From: Epiperipatus broadwayi
Lineage: Eukaryota > Onychophora > Udeonychophora > Euonychophora > Peripatidae
Assembly: GCA_028023455.1 (NCBI GenBank)
Contig: JAQFVV010012397.1
Span: 684,001 to 748,000, forward strand
Direction: 5' to 3'
DNA: 64,000 bases
The position numbers and the translations under genes are program-made. The notes under the pieces were generated by a model. It saw nothing but the letters and a program-made list of their open reading frames with translations, made no database searches and was not told the DNA's origin. Positions 1 through 11,624 of this stretch are shown here, one piece after another. The stretch's first letter is position 1. Every line of letters starts with the position of its first letter.

Positions 1-2139
1 TTCATGCTTTGGCACTCCTCAGAGAGGTGTCAGGGTAGGTTCAGACACTAGATCTAAAAATACCAACCCAAAGCTAAGCACTTAGCTAAAAGTTATCTAT
101 TGAGTGGAAAATCTGAAATTTTCAGACATCTACATGTCTTCAAACCCAGCTATCCAACTCAAATAGCTATATGGGGCTGATAGATCTTCAGCCATACCAT
201 ATATTAGTAGTCATAGCAATATAAAATTACATAAGACTTTTGGCAGAGACTATAAATAGTCAATATAAGAGTCATAGATCAATTCATAGATCATGTGACC
301 CTATCTCTTAAGCTTGTAAGTTATAAACAGTGAGGATTGCCAATTCCTCTACAAGCTTTATGATAAATGCTTAGCCAGAGCCAGCACCTAAAATATCTAT
401 CAGGAACCCCTCCCCAAACCCCTGACCATGGTTTCATGCTTTGGCACTCCTCAGAGAGGTGTCAGGGTAGGTTCAGACACTAGATCTAAAAATACCAACC
501 CAAAGCTAAGCACTTAGCTAAAAGTTATCTATTGAGTGGAAAATCTGAAATTTTCAGACATCTACATGTCTTCAAACCCAGCTATCCAACTCAAATAGCT
601 ATATGAGGCTGATAGATCTTCAGCCATACCATATATTAGTAATCATAGCAATATGAAATTGCATAAGACTTTTGGCAGAGACTACAAATAGTCAAAATAA
701 GTCATAGATCAAATCATAGATCACATGACCCTATCTCTTAAGCTTGTAAGTTATAAACAGTGAGGATTGCCAATTCCTCTACAAGCTTTATGATAAATGC
801 TTAGCCAGAGCCAGCACTTAAAATATATCTGTCAGGAACCCCTCCCCAAACCCCTGAACATGGTTTCATGCTTTGGCACTCCTCAGAGAGGTGTCAGAGT
901 AGGTTCAGACACTAGATCTAAAAATACCAACCCAAAGCTAAGCACTTAGCTAAAAGTTATCTATTGAGTGGAAAATCTGAAATTTTCAGACATCTACATG
1001 TCTTCAAACCCAGCTATCCAACTCAAATAGCTATATGGGGCTGATAGATCTTCAGCCATACCATATATTAGTAGTCATAGCAATATAAAATTGCATAAGA
1101 CTTTTGGCAGAGACTATAAATAGTCAAAATAAGAGTCAGATCAATTCATAGATCACATGACCCTATCTCTTAAGCTTGTAAGTTATAAACAGTGAGGATT
1201 GCCAAATCCTCTACAAGCATTATGATAAATGCTTAGCCAGAGCCAGCACTTAAAATATCTCTGTCAGGAACCCCCCCCCCCAAACCCCTGACCATGGTTT
1301 CATGCTTTGGCACTCCTCAGAGAGGTGTCAGGGTAGGTTCAGACACTAGATCTAAAAATACCAACCCAAAGCTAAGCACTTAGCTAAAGGTTATCTATTG
1401 AGTGGAAAAACTGAAATTTTCAGACATCTACATGTCTTCAAACCCAGCTATCCACCTCAAATAGCTATATGGGGCTCACAGATCTTCAGCCATACCATAT
1501 ATTAGTAGTCATAGCACTATAAAATTGCATAAGACTTTTGGAAGAGACTATAAATAGTCAAAATAAGAGTCATAGATCAATTCATAGATCGCATGAACCT
1601 ATCTCTTAAGCTTGTAAGTTATAAACAGTGAGGATTGCCAATTCCTCTTCAAGCTTTATCATAAATGCTTAGCAAGAGCCAGCACTTAAAATATCTCTGT
1701 CAGGAACCCCTCCCCAAACCCCTGACCATGGTTTCATGCTTTGGCACTCCTCAGAGAGGTGTCAGGGTAGGTTCAGACACTAGATCTAAAAATACCAACC
1801 CAAAGCTAAGTACTTAGCTAAAAGTTATCTATTGAGTGGAAAATCTGAAATTTTCAGACATCTACATGTCTTCAAACCCAGCTATCCAACTCAAATAGCT
1901 ATATGGGGCTGATAGATCTTCAGCCATACGATATATTAGTAGTCATAGCAATATAAAATTGCATAATACGTTTGGCAGAGACTATAAATAGTCAAAATAA
2001 GAGTCATAGTTCAATTCATAGATTACACGACCCTATCTCTTAAGCTTGTAAGTTATAAACAATGAGGATTGCCAATTCCTCTACAAGCTTTATAAATGCT
2101 TAGCCAGAGCCAGCACTTAAAATATCTGTCAGGAACCCC
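1..2139. repeat. Satellite array, ~432-bp monomer, direct copies
   Basis: Near-identical monomers begin at 1, 433, 865, 1299 and 1733 (steps 432, 432, 434, 434). Each starts with TTCATGCTTTGGCACTCC and ends with a CCCCTGACCATGG-like segment. Copies differ by single substitutions and small indels, including a C-run expansion near 1272. The fifth copy is cut short at about 2139, where the array changes orientation. The array reaches the window's left edge, so its full length is unknown. No coding potential is seen. Confidence 0.95.
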
Positions 2140-2837
2140 ATATAGCTATTTGAGTTGGATAGCTGGGTTTGAAGACATGTAGATGTCTGAAAATTTCAGA
2201 TTTTCCACTCAATAGATAACTTTTAGCTAAGTGCTTAGCTTTGGGTGGGTATTTTTAGATCTAGTGTCTGAACCTACCCTGACACCTCTCTGAGGAGTGG
2301 CAAAGCACGAAACCATGGTCAGGGGTTTAGGGAGGGGTTCCTGACAGAGATATTTTAAGTGCTGGCTCTGGCTAAGCATTTATCATAAAGCTTGTAAAGG
2401 AATTGGCAATCCTCACTGTTTATAACTTACTAGCTTAAGAGATAGGGTCATGTGATCTATGAATTGATCTATGACTCTTATTTTGACTATTTATAGTCTC
2501 TGCCAAAAGTCTTATGCAATTTTATATTGCTATGACTACTAATATATGGTATGGTTGAAGATCTATCAGCCCCATATAGCTATTTGAGTTGAATAGCTGG
2601 GTTTGAAGACATATAGATGTATGAAAATTTCAGATTTTCCACTCAATAGATAACTTTTAGCTAAGTGCTTAGCTTTCGGTTGGTATTTTTAGATCTAGTG
2701 TCTGAACCTACCCTGACACAGCACGAAACCATGGTCAGGGGTTTAGGGAGGGGTTCCTGACAGAGATATTTTAAGTGCTGGCTCTGGCTAAGCATTTATC
2801 ATAAAGCTTGTAGAGGAATTGGCAATCCTCACTGTTT
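2140..2837. repeat. Same satellite, inverted orientation
   Basis: From about 2140 the sequence is the reverse complement of the 432-bp monomer: first a partial unit to about 2310, then a nearly full one to about 2730, then a third partial one to 2837. The second has lost about 19 bp (at 2716 the text jumps from CCTGACAC to AGCACGAAACC). The inversion junction falls inside the monomer, not at its boundary. Confidence 0.92.
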
Positions 2838-2930
2838 ATGTATATGTTCAGTATTGATATTAGAAAATAAAGTTTTTGAAAAGAAAAAGATGGATTTTTA
2901 ATTTGTTGATATATTTAATTAATATTAATT
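2838..2930 (-). repeat. Dispersed repeat shared with 22560-22648
   Basis: This stretch is the reverse complement of the sequence just upstream of the LTR element at 22649. Shared words include ATGTTCAGTATTGATATTAG and a following TTTTGAAAAGAAAAAG. It abuts the satellite end directly. The family is not recognised. Confidence 0.7.
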
Positions 2931-3126
2931 TATTCAATAGTTCAGCTTAAATTGTAGTTTAAATTAAATGAATCTTTAAAAAAAATGTTTGATTGTTTAT
3001 ATCTCAAAAGGTTTATTATTTTGTAATCTTTATTTAAACAGAAATGGAAATGTTCTCAATTATCTTGCTAAGCAGAATTACTTGTTTTTCAGATTTGACT
3101 AATGAAAAAAAGTAAAAGTGTAAATA

Positions 3127-3830
3127 TGAGGGGAGACCCAAAAATAAGCAGAATCATTCTCTGGTAAGCGTGCTGTTGTAATATATACTTTTGCTGTTAC
3201 ATACTTCTTGTAGAAACTCTTCTGGATCAGTCTGCCAAATGATATAAGCTGTGTGAAATTGTGGCACCATGTAACACATTGTTTTGTAAAATGCATTTTG
3301 CATTGTTGTCAATTTTTTTATAATGGCTGAAATATTCGAATTAAAGATTTTTTTTTTGACGCAAATGACATTTTTCTCTCAAATTTAATTCGTAACAGTC
3401 AGACATTTTATCTGCAAATTCTGAAATACTTACTTGATGCAGAAAAAGATAAACATCCTGTTTCATGCAAAGAAAAGAATGCAGACTTCAACCCAACAGT
3501 ATCATCTCCCAAAGACTTGAGTATGAAACACTTTTTAATTAAATTCATCATGACCCAGCTTCAATATCAGTTGTATTCACTCGATCTCACTTCATGCAAT
3601 TTTTTTAGCCACTTTAATGAAAAAAGTCTAAATTATTTTTTTTGTGGGCTAAGAACTCAGGGTGGGGGGATGATAGAAGCATTAAAACGCATCACTTTGC
3701 AAGTGTTTCTTTAAACCAGTGCATTGCATTAAATAAAATATACTTTTTAAAGTGTTTTAATTTGCAACAACTAAAAAATAATATACAATTTTTTATTACA
3801 AAATTCTGATTAGTTTTGGGTCTCCCCATG
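3127..3830 (+). mobile_element. Deleted mariner-like transposon (704 bp)
   Basis: Terminal inverted repeats are visible: GGGGAGACCCAAAAATAAGC near 3130 on the left and its near complement GATTAGTTTTGGGTCTCCCC at 3808-3827 on the right. TA dinucleotides flank both ends (3125-3126 and 3831-3832), the Tc1/mariner target duplication. A full mariner is about 1.3 kb, so about half is missing. Only a weak transposase C-terminal trace remains, on the plus strand. Confidence 0.85.
3517..3714 (+). pseudogene. Mariner transposase C-terminal remnant
   Basis: The 65-codon open stretch contains QLYSLDLTSCNFF, which resembles the mariner signature around the last catalytic aspartate (consensus YSPDLAPCDFF). 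The third D of the D,D34D triad is N here. Position and strand fit the 3' half of an element between the TIRs at 3127 and 3830. No start or N-terminal DNA-binding region survives. It is non-functional; the family call rests on the TIRs plus this one motif. Confidence 0.55.
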
Positions 3831-3832
3831 TA

Positions 3833-5239
3833 GGTTTATCAGCACTTTATCTAAATTACTCCATTTCATTAAGTAAATTCTGTATAGTTGCCGATATGTT
3901 ATCTATTATCTACAATACAAAACTTTACATTTTGATAATATCTATTGTTTGAACATAAAATAAATAAGAACAGAATTTAATATAAATTTTTAATACAAAA
4001 TGCATAAAATAGAAAGGATTCCTTACTGAATCGTTTTTGTTACAGTTATGGGAATAAATATAATAAGAAATATCATGAAATAATTTAAATAATAGAAAAA
4101 CTAAGTTTGTCTCAAAAAGATGAATATATAGTTTACTTATCTATGCTGCTTTTAATTTCCAAAATGTTTAATAGTTTCAAATGACAGGAGTTTATTTACA
4201 GATTTTCTTTACTTTATAATTGACCTCAATCAAAATAATTATTTGAAGCCTTCAGATCACATGTTCAACAATCTTTATGCTTATGCAAGCTATTTATACA
4301 GAGGTTAAACTCTCCATATAGTAGCACCACTCAGTGCAAGCCAGAGTAAGTTTAGCCTCTATGAAAATCATGTTAATTACAATTTTTTTAAAAATATTTG
4401 TTTATTTAACTATGTACTTATATGTTTAATTATATACTATTATGTTTGAATATTTGAATTTTGGTAAGCTGAATAATGCATTTATATTATGGCTTATTTT
4501 ATTAAAAGCAATGTATTAATTATTTTTAAAAAAATTTAAAAGAAAAGGTTACATAAATCTGCAAGCCAGAATAGATCACCTTTCTTTTTTAATTGTGAAT
4601 AGTAAAAGCATTCACTAGTCTTTGAGGTCTTCATACAATTAACAATATAAAAAATATAATAAGGAGCGATGTAAACTATTTACCTGAGAAATTTTTTAGT
4701 ACATTTGACATATAATCTTTTTTTTTTATTTTACTGAATCTATACAAAATACAATTTCTTAAATAATCCAGTTCAGTTTTTTAATTTTTTTTTTGGAAAA
4801 TAAATAAGCTTAGATTTTAGCTTACAACATATATTGAGAATTATTGATATGTTTTCTTCATTACAATAGACAAATTTAGAACATTTAATTCAGTCATTAT
4901 CTACTCAAAAGGTGTGCTTTTCAAATGCATTCTTTGGTAAAATTTAATTATGATCGATTCAGAAATTGTTTAGTAAATATATACTATAATACTTACACTT
5001 CTCATTTTTAGTCATTTAAGATCAATATTTGCGATGATTCTCAATAGTATGCATTTTTCTCATATTCATCAATCAATCCTTAGAAAACTCATATTTTTAC
5101 TATTACTTTACGTCCAAATGGACTATCTATTTTTAACCATATCGTCTTCCTCAATGAGAGCAATGGGATGCGCTGGACACCTTCACTTATTAGCCTGTTT
5201 CTGCCATTGGGTATATCTTATCTATTTATATATCCATTG
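3833..5239. other. A+T-rich non-coding stretch
   Basis: No supported gene, RNA or element. A small hairpin-like pair (AGAGGTTAAAC near 4299 and GTTTAGCCTCT near 4349) is the only local structure noticed. Confidence 0.6.
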
Positions 5240-5306
5240 ATGCAGTGATAAATGTTCAATGTGATCAAGATAAGATGGAATCTGAATAAATCCATTAATT
5301 GAAGGT
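5240..5306. repeat. Short dispersed repeat, second copy at 39474-39540
   Basis: A 65-bp segment containing GTGATAAATG and later AGATAAGATGGAAT, then an AATCCATTA word, recurs in the same orientation near 39474-39540 with a few differences. Family unknown. Confidence 0.6.
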
Positions 5307-5895
5307 AAGTTGAACTATAACAATAATGAAAATGCATAAAAGTGCATTCTTTATTAACTAAATAAAAATGTAAAATTATTCAAATTATTTAAATATATAT
5401 TAATCACTTAAATAATTACTTGAGACTGATTTTGTTTCAATATCTAAATCCCAAGAGATTGGAAAAGATTTAAAAAGTTATACATGAGATAGATGAATGA
5501 TATAAGGAAGTTTAGTGAAGGACAAAGAAAAATTATGGATTGAAAAAAACTGGATTAAACCTAGAGAAACCTTCAGTCTGTAATGAACTGATAATAACTG
5601 CAAATAATGAAATGATGTATATATATATTAAACCGGATACCTTATCCGCTTCAAGGATAACAATCGGAAAATCAAAACTAAAATGTATATTTTTAGAAAT
5701 TTTAAAATGAGAAAAAATTTTATTTAAAAATTTCCTACTTTGCTATTTTTTTATTAAAAGTATGTGCCATAACACATATACTCAATTATAAATGGAAATT
5801 GTAAAAACATTTTAATTTTAAAAAAGTTTTGATTGAGATAAGTTTTCTTTTGTTTGTTTGTTTGAATCTATTTTTTAAAAAAGCAGAAACTCATT
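5307..5895. other. A+T-rich non-coding stretch
   Basis: Nothing recognised. A short open frame running from here into the next element is not supported as a gene. Confidence 0.5.
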
Positions 5896-6086
5896 TTGTA
5901 ATTTCTATTTATCACCATCAACATTTTGATCACTGTAAATCAAATTTTCTATGTGATGTGATGCACTGTGACTTTTTCTTATACGCAATCAGGAATCTCT
6001 CAAGCAACTATGTCCAGAGAAGCCTGTTAGCCATTAACCTTCCCTTTCCATTCCCCACTTTAAGTTTTCCCATATCCTGTTTCATC

Positions 6087-6428
6087 TCATTTCCACAACA
6101 TAATCTTTATCAACTCCATAGCCTTCATACCTAAATCCCCCTTATCTTTTCCCAAATCCAACATAAAAACCAACAACTTATTTTCTGTATAATCACTTTG
6201 TTTATAATTATTCTTCCATAACTTCATTATTTGTACCCTTTCTGCTTTCAAGCATTTCCATTGAATTAACAGATGCCTAATATTTTCTATATCTTCCTTA
6301 CACAACTTGCAGACTAAATCAACCATATTTTTCCATTTATGTGTATATTCTCTTGTTGCTAAAGATCCTGTCTGAGCATTAAACAGTAAACTACTTTCCT
6401 TATTATTATCATAAATTGACTCACACAC
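6087..6428 (-). pseudogene. C-terminal Cys/His module of non-LTR element (copy A)
   Basis: The 113-residue stretch contains CKLCKEDIENIRHLLIQWKC, a CxxC...H....C pattern like the C-terminal zinc-ribbon-like module of several non-LTR clades, followed by a hydrophobic/charged tail. The same tail recurs at 8943-8701 (VQIIKSWENKY versus VQIMKLWKNNY), which shows that two copies of one family lie here. Confidence 0.75.
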
Positions 6429-6434
6429 AATGTT

Positions 6435-7126
6435 CTATTTACTTCTATATATATTTAAACTCTTTTTACTCTCCATACTAGTTCTCCATCCCTCCAACTC
6501 CCTATTCTTTATTAATGCTTCTATTCTTCTAATCCATTCCTTACCACTATAACACTCAACAATCCTCCTAACACAATCATCCCACCTTTTGTACAAGTAT
6601 ACTGACATAAATTCTTTATCCAAATCTTCTGCATACCGCATTACCTTTCTCACCCATCTTATTGCCTCCCTTTACTCATTACCCAATTAAATACTATTTT
6701 GATTATTCTTTTATTATCCATAAACTGCAATCTACCGAAAATTTTCATTTTGCTTTTTCCATCTCTCATATAAAAACTTGACCATCCCATTGACTCCTTG
6801 AATTGCCTCCTTTGCTGTCCACACAACTGCATCTAATGCACATCTTCCTATTTCCCTTTGTACTTTTTCTAAGTAATCTAACACCCCTTTACTAACACAT
6901 AACACATCACTGCTATATGTTAACCCTGCTACTGCCACTCCCATACACTTCTAGCTACATCATATTTATTATATGAAAACACTATTAATTTCTTTATCAA
7001 TCCCTTTCTTTTCTTTGCTTCATTTATCAATTTTTTTTCCCATTCATCCAAACAATTTTTCTGATTATTTAAGATTATTCCCAAATAACTATATCTATTT
7101 ATCACACTTAATTTTATATCCCCCAA
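6435..7126 (-). pseudogene. Post-RT connection region (copy A), in several frames
   Basis: Three overlapping frames (7126-6929, 6944-6732, 6653-6435) carry the post-RT part: INRYSYLGIILNN (usual form YKYLG), DYLEKVQREIGRCAL (a LE.VQR..GR.AL motif of the thumb/connection in several non-LTR clades) and IQGVNGMVKFLYERW. Order and strand match the RT pieces upstream. Frameshifts separate them. Confidence 0.75.
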
Positions 7127-7230
7127 TAAAAATTATTCGTCTTCTCTTTCCCCAGTATTAACCATTATTATATTTGCTTTTTCTTCACTAAATTTAACCC
7201 CCATCTCTGTACCCACCCTTGTGCATGTCC

Positions 7231-7434
7231 TCAGCATAATTTCCATATCTTTTCTTCTTTCTGCACACAAAAAATATCATCCACTAATAAAAGATTCGAC
7301 AAAGTATATACTCCCTTGCCACCTATTAACGGTATCTCTATCCCTCTTCCTAGTCTTTCTATTGCTCTCTTCATTTCACTCAAATATAACAAAAACAAAA
7401 TAGATGACATAGGGCATCCTTGCCTTAGTCCCAC
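7231..7434 (-). pseudogene. Reverse transcriptase catalytic region (copy A)
   Basis: The peptide begins GLRQGCPMSSILFLLYLSEM, the RT motif usually written GVRQGCPLSP.LF. It continues to TLSNLLLVDDIFCVQ, where LVDD occupies the place of the catalytic YADD box; both aspartates are kept but the Y is replaced. It is in a different frame from the upstream RT half, with about 200 bases of broken sequence between them. Confidence 0.85.
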
Positions 7435-7649
7435 CCTATTTTTAATTTTAACTGATTCTATATCCCCTAATTGATATGTATATTAATTATTTTCATATAA
7501 TTTCTTAATAATATCCACTAAAGCTTTATCCATTCCAAATTTGCTAAACTTACCCATAATCTATTTCTATTTACCCTATCATATGCCTTCTCTATATCTA
7601 TAACAATTATATATAACTGACTACCCCAATTCCTACTCATATTCATAAG

Positions 7650-8099
7650 TTATGTAACTACAAATAATCTATCTCCTATATGCCTACTTGATCTAAAACC
7701 TCCTTGCATTTCCCCCACTACATTATTTTCTTCCGTCCATTTTGCAACCATTCCAGCCACCATATATGAGAAAACTTTATATAAAATTGATGTTACCACT
7801 ATCAGTCTATAATTGTGTAACTGTTTATGATCCTTACCCTTTCCTTTAAATAGTAATCTTACTCTTGTATTACTCCAACTACCCGGAAAAACTCTCTTTT
7901 GTACTATCTTATTAAAACATGATAATAGGTTTACTTTTGCCCTATACCCTAAATTCATTACTATCTCTGCTACCCATCCATCTAAACCTCTTCCCTTTAT
8001 AGTTTTCAATTTCTTCCTTGCCTCATTCAGTTCATTTTCTGTAAACCTAATATTCTCATTATTATATGCTTTCATATTTTCTATCACTCTGTCCTTCAC
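7650..8099 (-). pseudogene. Reverse transcriptase N-terminal half (copy A)
   Basis: The 149-residue stretch shows the RT domain 1-3 landmarks of non-LTR elements: a GRGLDGWVAEIV segment (usual form GPDG..AE), then VRLLFKGKGKDHKQLHNYRL (usual form hLhPKxG....NYRPI) and VVGEMQGGFRSSR (usual form QxGFRxGRS). These order correctly at about residues 38, 83 and 129. The frame stops before the catalytic YADD region, which lies in another frame at 7434-7231. The product would copy element RNA at a nicked target, but this copy cannot do so. Confidence 0.85.
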
Positions 8100-8637
8100 A
8101 ATCTAAATGTTATTTTCTATATCCATTATATACCTATTTAAGATTCTCTCTAATTCTTCTCTAGAGCTATACTCTATTCTCTCATCATCTAGTAATACTA
8201 TCTCTCTTTCCCCTACATTTCTTCTTTTAATATAATTCCAAATTTTTTTACTCCCATCTCTTCCATTTTTATTAATATCCTCCAACAATTTACTATTCAA
8301 TTTCATTCTCTCTCTATAATTATCTATTTTAGCCAACTTCTTCTTTTCTAAGTACTTTTCCCATTCAGCAATAATATCTTTTTCACTTTCTTTGACTTAA
8401 TAGCACACTTATATTCTCTGCATGCGTTTTTCTTTCTCTCTTACACTTTTACTAACTCTTATTTTTATTACTTTTATTCCTCTGAATATTCTCATCTAAA
8501 ACCCTATTTGTTACTTTTTTTATTTCATCACACCAGTCCTTCCATGGTTTCTTCAACTTGTATTTTATACTCTTCCAGCTTATTTTTATCATTCACTCTC
8601 CATCCACATCTTTCAGTATTGTTTCTACTTTTATTTC

Positions 8638-8970
8638 TATGTGATGGGATGTCATATGGCTACTCTTTTATCGAAGTCAGGAATATCTTAGCCAATATGT
8701 CTAAGAAAAACCTGTTAGCCATCTTACCTTCCTTTTCCATTTCCCACTGTTTTTCCCATATTCTACTCTACCATGCTCTATCCATTTCTGCAACATCATC
8801 TTTGTCCACTTCATGGCTTCTATATTTAGATCCCACTTATCGTTTTCCAACCCTAGCATAAAGATCAATAATTCTGTATAATCTTTTAGTCTATATTTAT
8901 TCTCCCACGACTTTATTATTTGTACACTTTCTGCTTGGGGCATTTATATTCTATTAACAAATGCCTAATA
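8638..8970 (-). mobile_element. Non-LTR retrotransposon copy B, 3' end only
   Basis: Minus-strand residues from 8943 to 8701 repeat the last part of copy A's ORF (AESVQIIKSWENKYRLKDYT versus the related segment near 6230). The following 3' UTR matches copy A's: both contain CCTGTTAGCCAT and an AGTCAGGAAT-like word on the plus strand. It ends at 8638 in GTGATGGGATG. A 5'-truncated insertion beside copy A is the simplest reading. Confidence 0.8.
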
Positions 8971-8974
8971 TTTT

Positions 8975-10255
8975 CCAGTACAATGGGTAGAAAGTTTTGC
9001 ACCCATGGGGTTTCGAATTTGAAAACCCACATAAGATTTTGTTCAAAATGGTTAAGGAATATTTTAGGGGTAGAGAGGAAAAATTTAGTATTAGTGATCA
9101 GTTATGTTAATTGGTGTATTGTTGAAGCAGGATGGAGTAGGGACTCATCTTTTATTATGAAAAAAATAAATATACAAATAACATTTTTCTTTTTGATTTT
9201 GAATGTAAGAAAGAGTGATAAATAAATAATAAATATTAGTATATATTTTTTGTGATCAAAGTGAAAAAACATTTTAAAACAAAAAATAAGTTAAGAAATA
9301 CATATATATTGGGGTTTGATCTTATTTTCAAAAATGGAATCCAGTGTAGAAATTGGTAGGGATCCCATTGGAAGAAAGCCCTATTTCTTTCAACAATCCC
9401 CAAGTAGGTGAAAAAGTAACTGAGATTCAGCTGCTGATGAAAATGATGGATATGTATGAAAGCGAAGATGACAAAAATATGACAAAAAATAAAACAAAGT
9501 CGCAGGCAATAATGGAAGAAAATAAATAAATAAGACAAGAGTTATTGGAAATGAAACAAAGTCAGCAGGTGATGTGGGAAGACTTGGAAGCTGAAATGAA
9601 AGGAATGAGATTAGAAACCGTGGAAAAAGTGGAGAAAAGCAAAGAAATCATAGAAAAACATCTGACTAAAGAAATTCAGGAAGATGAAAAGGAAATTGAA
9701 AGGGAAGTTAAGATGGTAAAAGAAGATGTGAGAGAAATGAGAGAGGAGTTAAAACAAGATAGGATTAGGGCAGATAAGGTTGAAATAAAAATAATACAGG
9801 TAGACATTAAGGAGAAGATAAAAGGAATAAAAATACATAAATCTAAGACAGAGAATAAACCTGAACCAGCAAAGGAAATTGAAGCAGAAAATAGTTCTGA
9901 CTTAAACAATAACCACGAATGTGAAAATAAAAATGTGTCAGAAGTAAAACAACAAAAAGAAAATTTTTAAGGAAGAAAAAAAGATAACAAAATGAGATTG
10001 TATTCAATTGGTGGAGACAATAATAGTAAGGAAAAGGTGGATAAAATGCGAGGAAATATGTTCACAATAAAAATTCAGTTGCAGACTACAAACTGGAACC
10101 AGAGATAACACTGGAATTAGGAAATAAAGCTGAGTTCAAGGTAAGAAAACCTCCAAAATACAACATGAAACTGGCAAAGGGAAGAAAGTAACCTATATTA
10201 CCAGAGCTCTGAAAATAGTTAGAAGAAAGAAAGATGACAGAGGTTAGGTCGGTTT
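8975..10255 (+). mobile_element. Relic of an LTR element with coiled-coil gag-like ORF
   Basis: Downstream of LINE copy B lies non-LINE sequence with plus-strand reading frames that look like the N-terminal half of a retrotransposon gag: a broken frame from about 9330 (ESSVEIGRDPIGRKP), then IQLLMKMMDMYESEDD, then the open stretch 9545-9970. No LTR pair, protease or RT was found for it, so the class is inferred from resemblance to the gag-like regions at 24637 and about 47530. Confidence 0.45.
9545..9970 (+). CDS. Coiled-coil, highly charged gag-like ORF fragment
   Basis: This is an open frame of 141 codons, rich in Glu and Lys, with heptad-like spacing throughout (for example VEKVEKSKEIIEKHL, then VREMREELKQD). 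There is no cysteine knuckle and no RT or protease motif. An in-frame stop just upstream separates it from a similar segment (9430-9527), so the original protein was longer. Coiled-coil gag N-termini of this kind occur in Ty3/gypsy-like elements; I cannot exclude another role. The codon composition is as A-rich as the surroundings. Confidence 0.4.
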   Translation: MEMKQSQQVMWEDLEAEMKGMRLETVEKVEKSKEIIEKHLTKEIQEDEKEIEREVKMVKEDVREMREELKQDRIRADKVEIKIIQVDIKEKIKGIKIHKSKTENKPEPAKEIEAENSSDLNNNHECENKNVSEVKQQKENF

Positions 10256-10261
10256 AGAATA

Positions 10262-10425
10262 ATCTACTTTTATATTTGCTAAAGGTGGACTGCTATTATT
10301 ATAACTTTTATATTCACTGGAGATGAACTGCTGTTATTATAACCTTTTATATTCATTAATGGCAGACTGCTGATGTGATATAGAATTTTTATATTTGCAA
10401 AGTGCGGACTGCTGATATTTCTGGT
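10262..10425 (+). repeat. Degenerate minisatellite, ~4 units of about 50 bp
   Basis: Four successive units each combine a TTTTATATT word with a following GACTGCT or GAACTGCT and a run such as ATTATTATAAC. They start near 10269, 10306, 10344 and 10387. They lie directly 3' of the gag-like relic. Confidence 0.7.
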
Positions 10426-10429
10426 TGAC

Positions 10430-11624
10430 AACTGCTAAAGGAAACCATTCATTCAAAATGCAGAAACTATCTACTTGAAAAACCAGATTAAAAATATGGA
10501 GTGCTAAGCCATCTAAAGACAAATCCCAGAGCTCGAAATTGCATCCACCATAACATGCCCTAATGTCCTAGTCCAGAACTGATCCTGAATATGGCCTTCA
10601 TCCTCCCAAGACCAGATTACTAGAGATTAAAACCTTCATAATGAACTCTAGATAGAAATCAGCCGAACAGAACATTTCACCTCAACGGTAAATGGAACAT
10701 TTTCTATTTTAACCAGGATAAAATCTCTAAATTTTATGAATATATGATAGATAGATTTATAATAATTTTGATATTATTAATATTTCTTTTGTGGATATTG
10801 TGTAAAACTTATAAATTGTAGTAATTAAATTAATATTTTCTTTTGTCAATTTGTCAGGAAGTGAGTTAATATTTTATAATCATTATTTTTCTTTATTATT
10901 AAAAGTAACTATTGTTAAAAGTTTTGGCAGCTAATAGTAGTTTTCCTTTTTAGATCACCTACCCCCTTTTTATTGTTTTGTAAATTAGTTCAATAGGGAT
11001 TTGCACTTCCCACAGACCGTAAATCTTTTGGCTAATGATTTATTGATTATATAGTTGTTTTTCTTAAACCATGGAGATTTTGTTTTCCTATATTTCAGAT
11101 TACGTAAAATAATAATCTTTTCTTTGTGCTTATATAGAGTTAACATTAAAAATCATATTGTAATGATTTTCTTATGAATGTTTTCAGGCATATGACATTC
11201 CTATTATATCCTGACCTTTTACCAGGTTTTATGAAAAGATTGCTCTGCATTGTTTGTTGATTTCCATAAAAGATCTTTTTTTTTTAAATCTCTAAATAAA
11301 AGAAAGTGGGATTTGTTTAAATAAATCGCTGGCAAGAAGAAATGATAAATCCCTTTAATTCTTAAGTGAGAAAACAAAATTATCTGCTGAAGTATTTGAC
11401 ATACCATAATATTCACTTGCACTCTCTGACAAAGAATTTTGAAGAATTTAAGTCAAACTTTTATATTATGTTTGACTAACTTTTTTTTTTATATTTAATA
11501 AATGTTAAAAATTATTAATAATTACATTTATTGTTGGCTAACATTTGTTTCTTAATCTTGTCCCTCAATTGTCTAAACAATATTTAAGATCTCTTTCTAT
11601 CCCTGAGTCTAGCTGGCAGCATTT
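10430..11624. other. Non-coding stretch, nothing recognised
   Basis: 10430-10700 is somewhat richer in G+C and may still belong to the retroelement relic upstream. The rest is A+T-rich without a supported gene or repeat. Confidence 0.4.

Larger units (their letters stand above)
5940..8610 (-). mobile_element. Non-LTR retrotransposon copy A, decayed
   Basis: Read on the minus strand, pieces of one polyprotein follow each other from 8600 down to 6087 across several frames: a pre-RT segment, the RT fingers/palm (8099-7650), the RT catalytic region (7434-7231), the post-RT connection (7126-6732) and a Cys/His C-terminus (6428-6087). The 3' end near 5940 has GTGATGTGATG, the complement of a CATCA-type tail also seen at the 3' ends at 8638 and about 32035. 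Stops and frameshifts show it is dead. No endonuclease is recognised at the 5' side. The clade is not assigned: it is clearly not the RTE family at 13721 and 43703. Confidence 0.85.

Noticed and set aside
1-2837. CRISPR-like array
   Set aside because: The 432-bp units are satellite monomers without short repeats and unique spacers, and the genome is animal.
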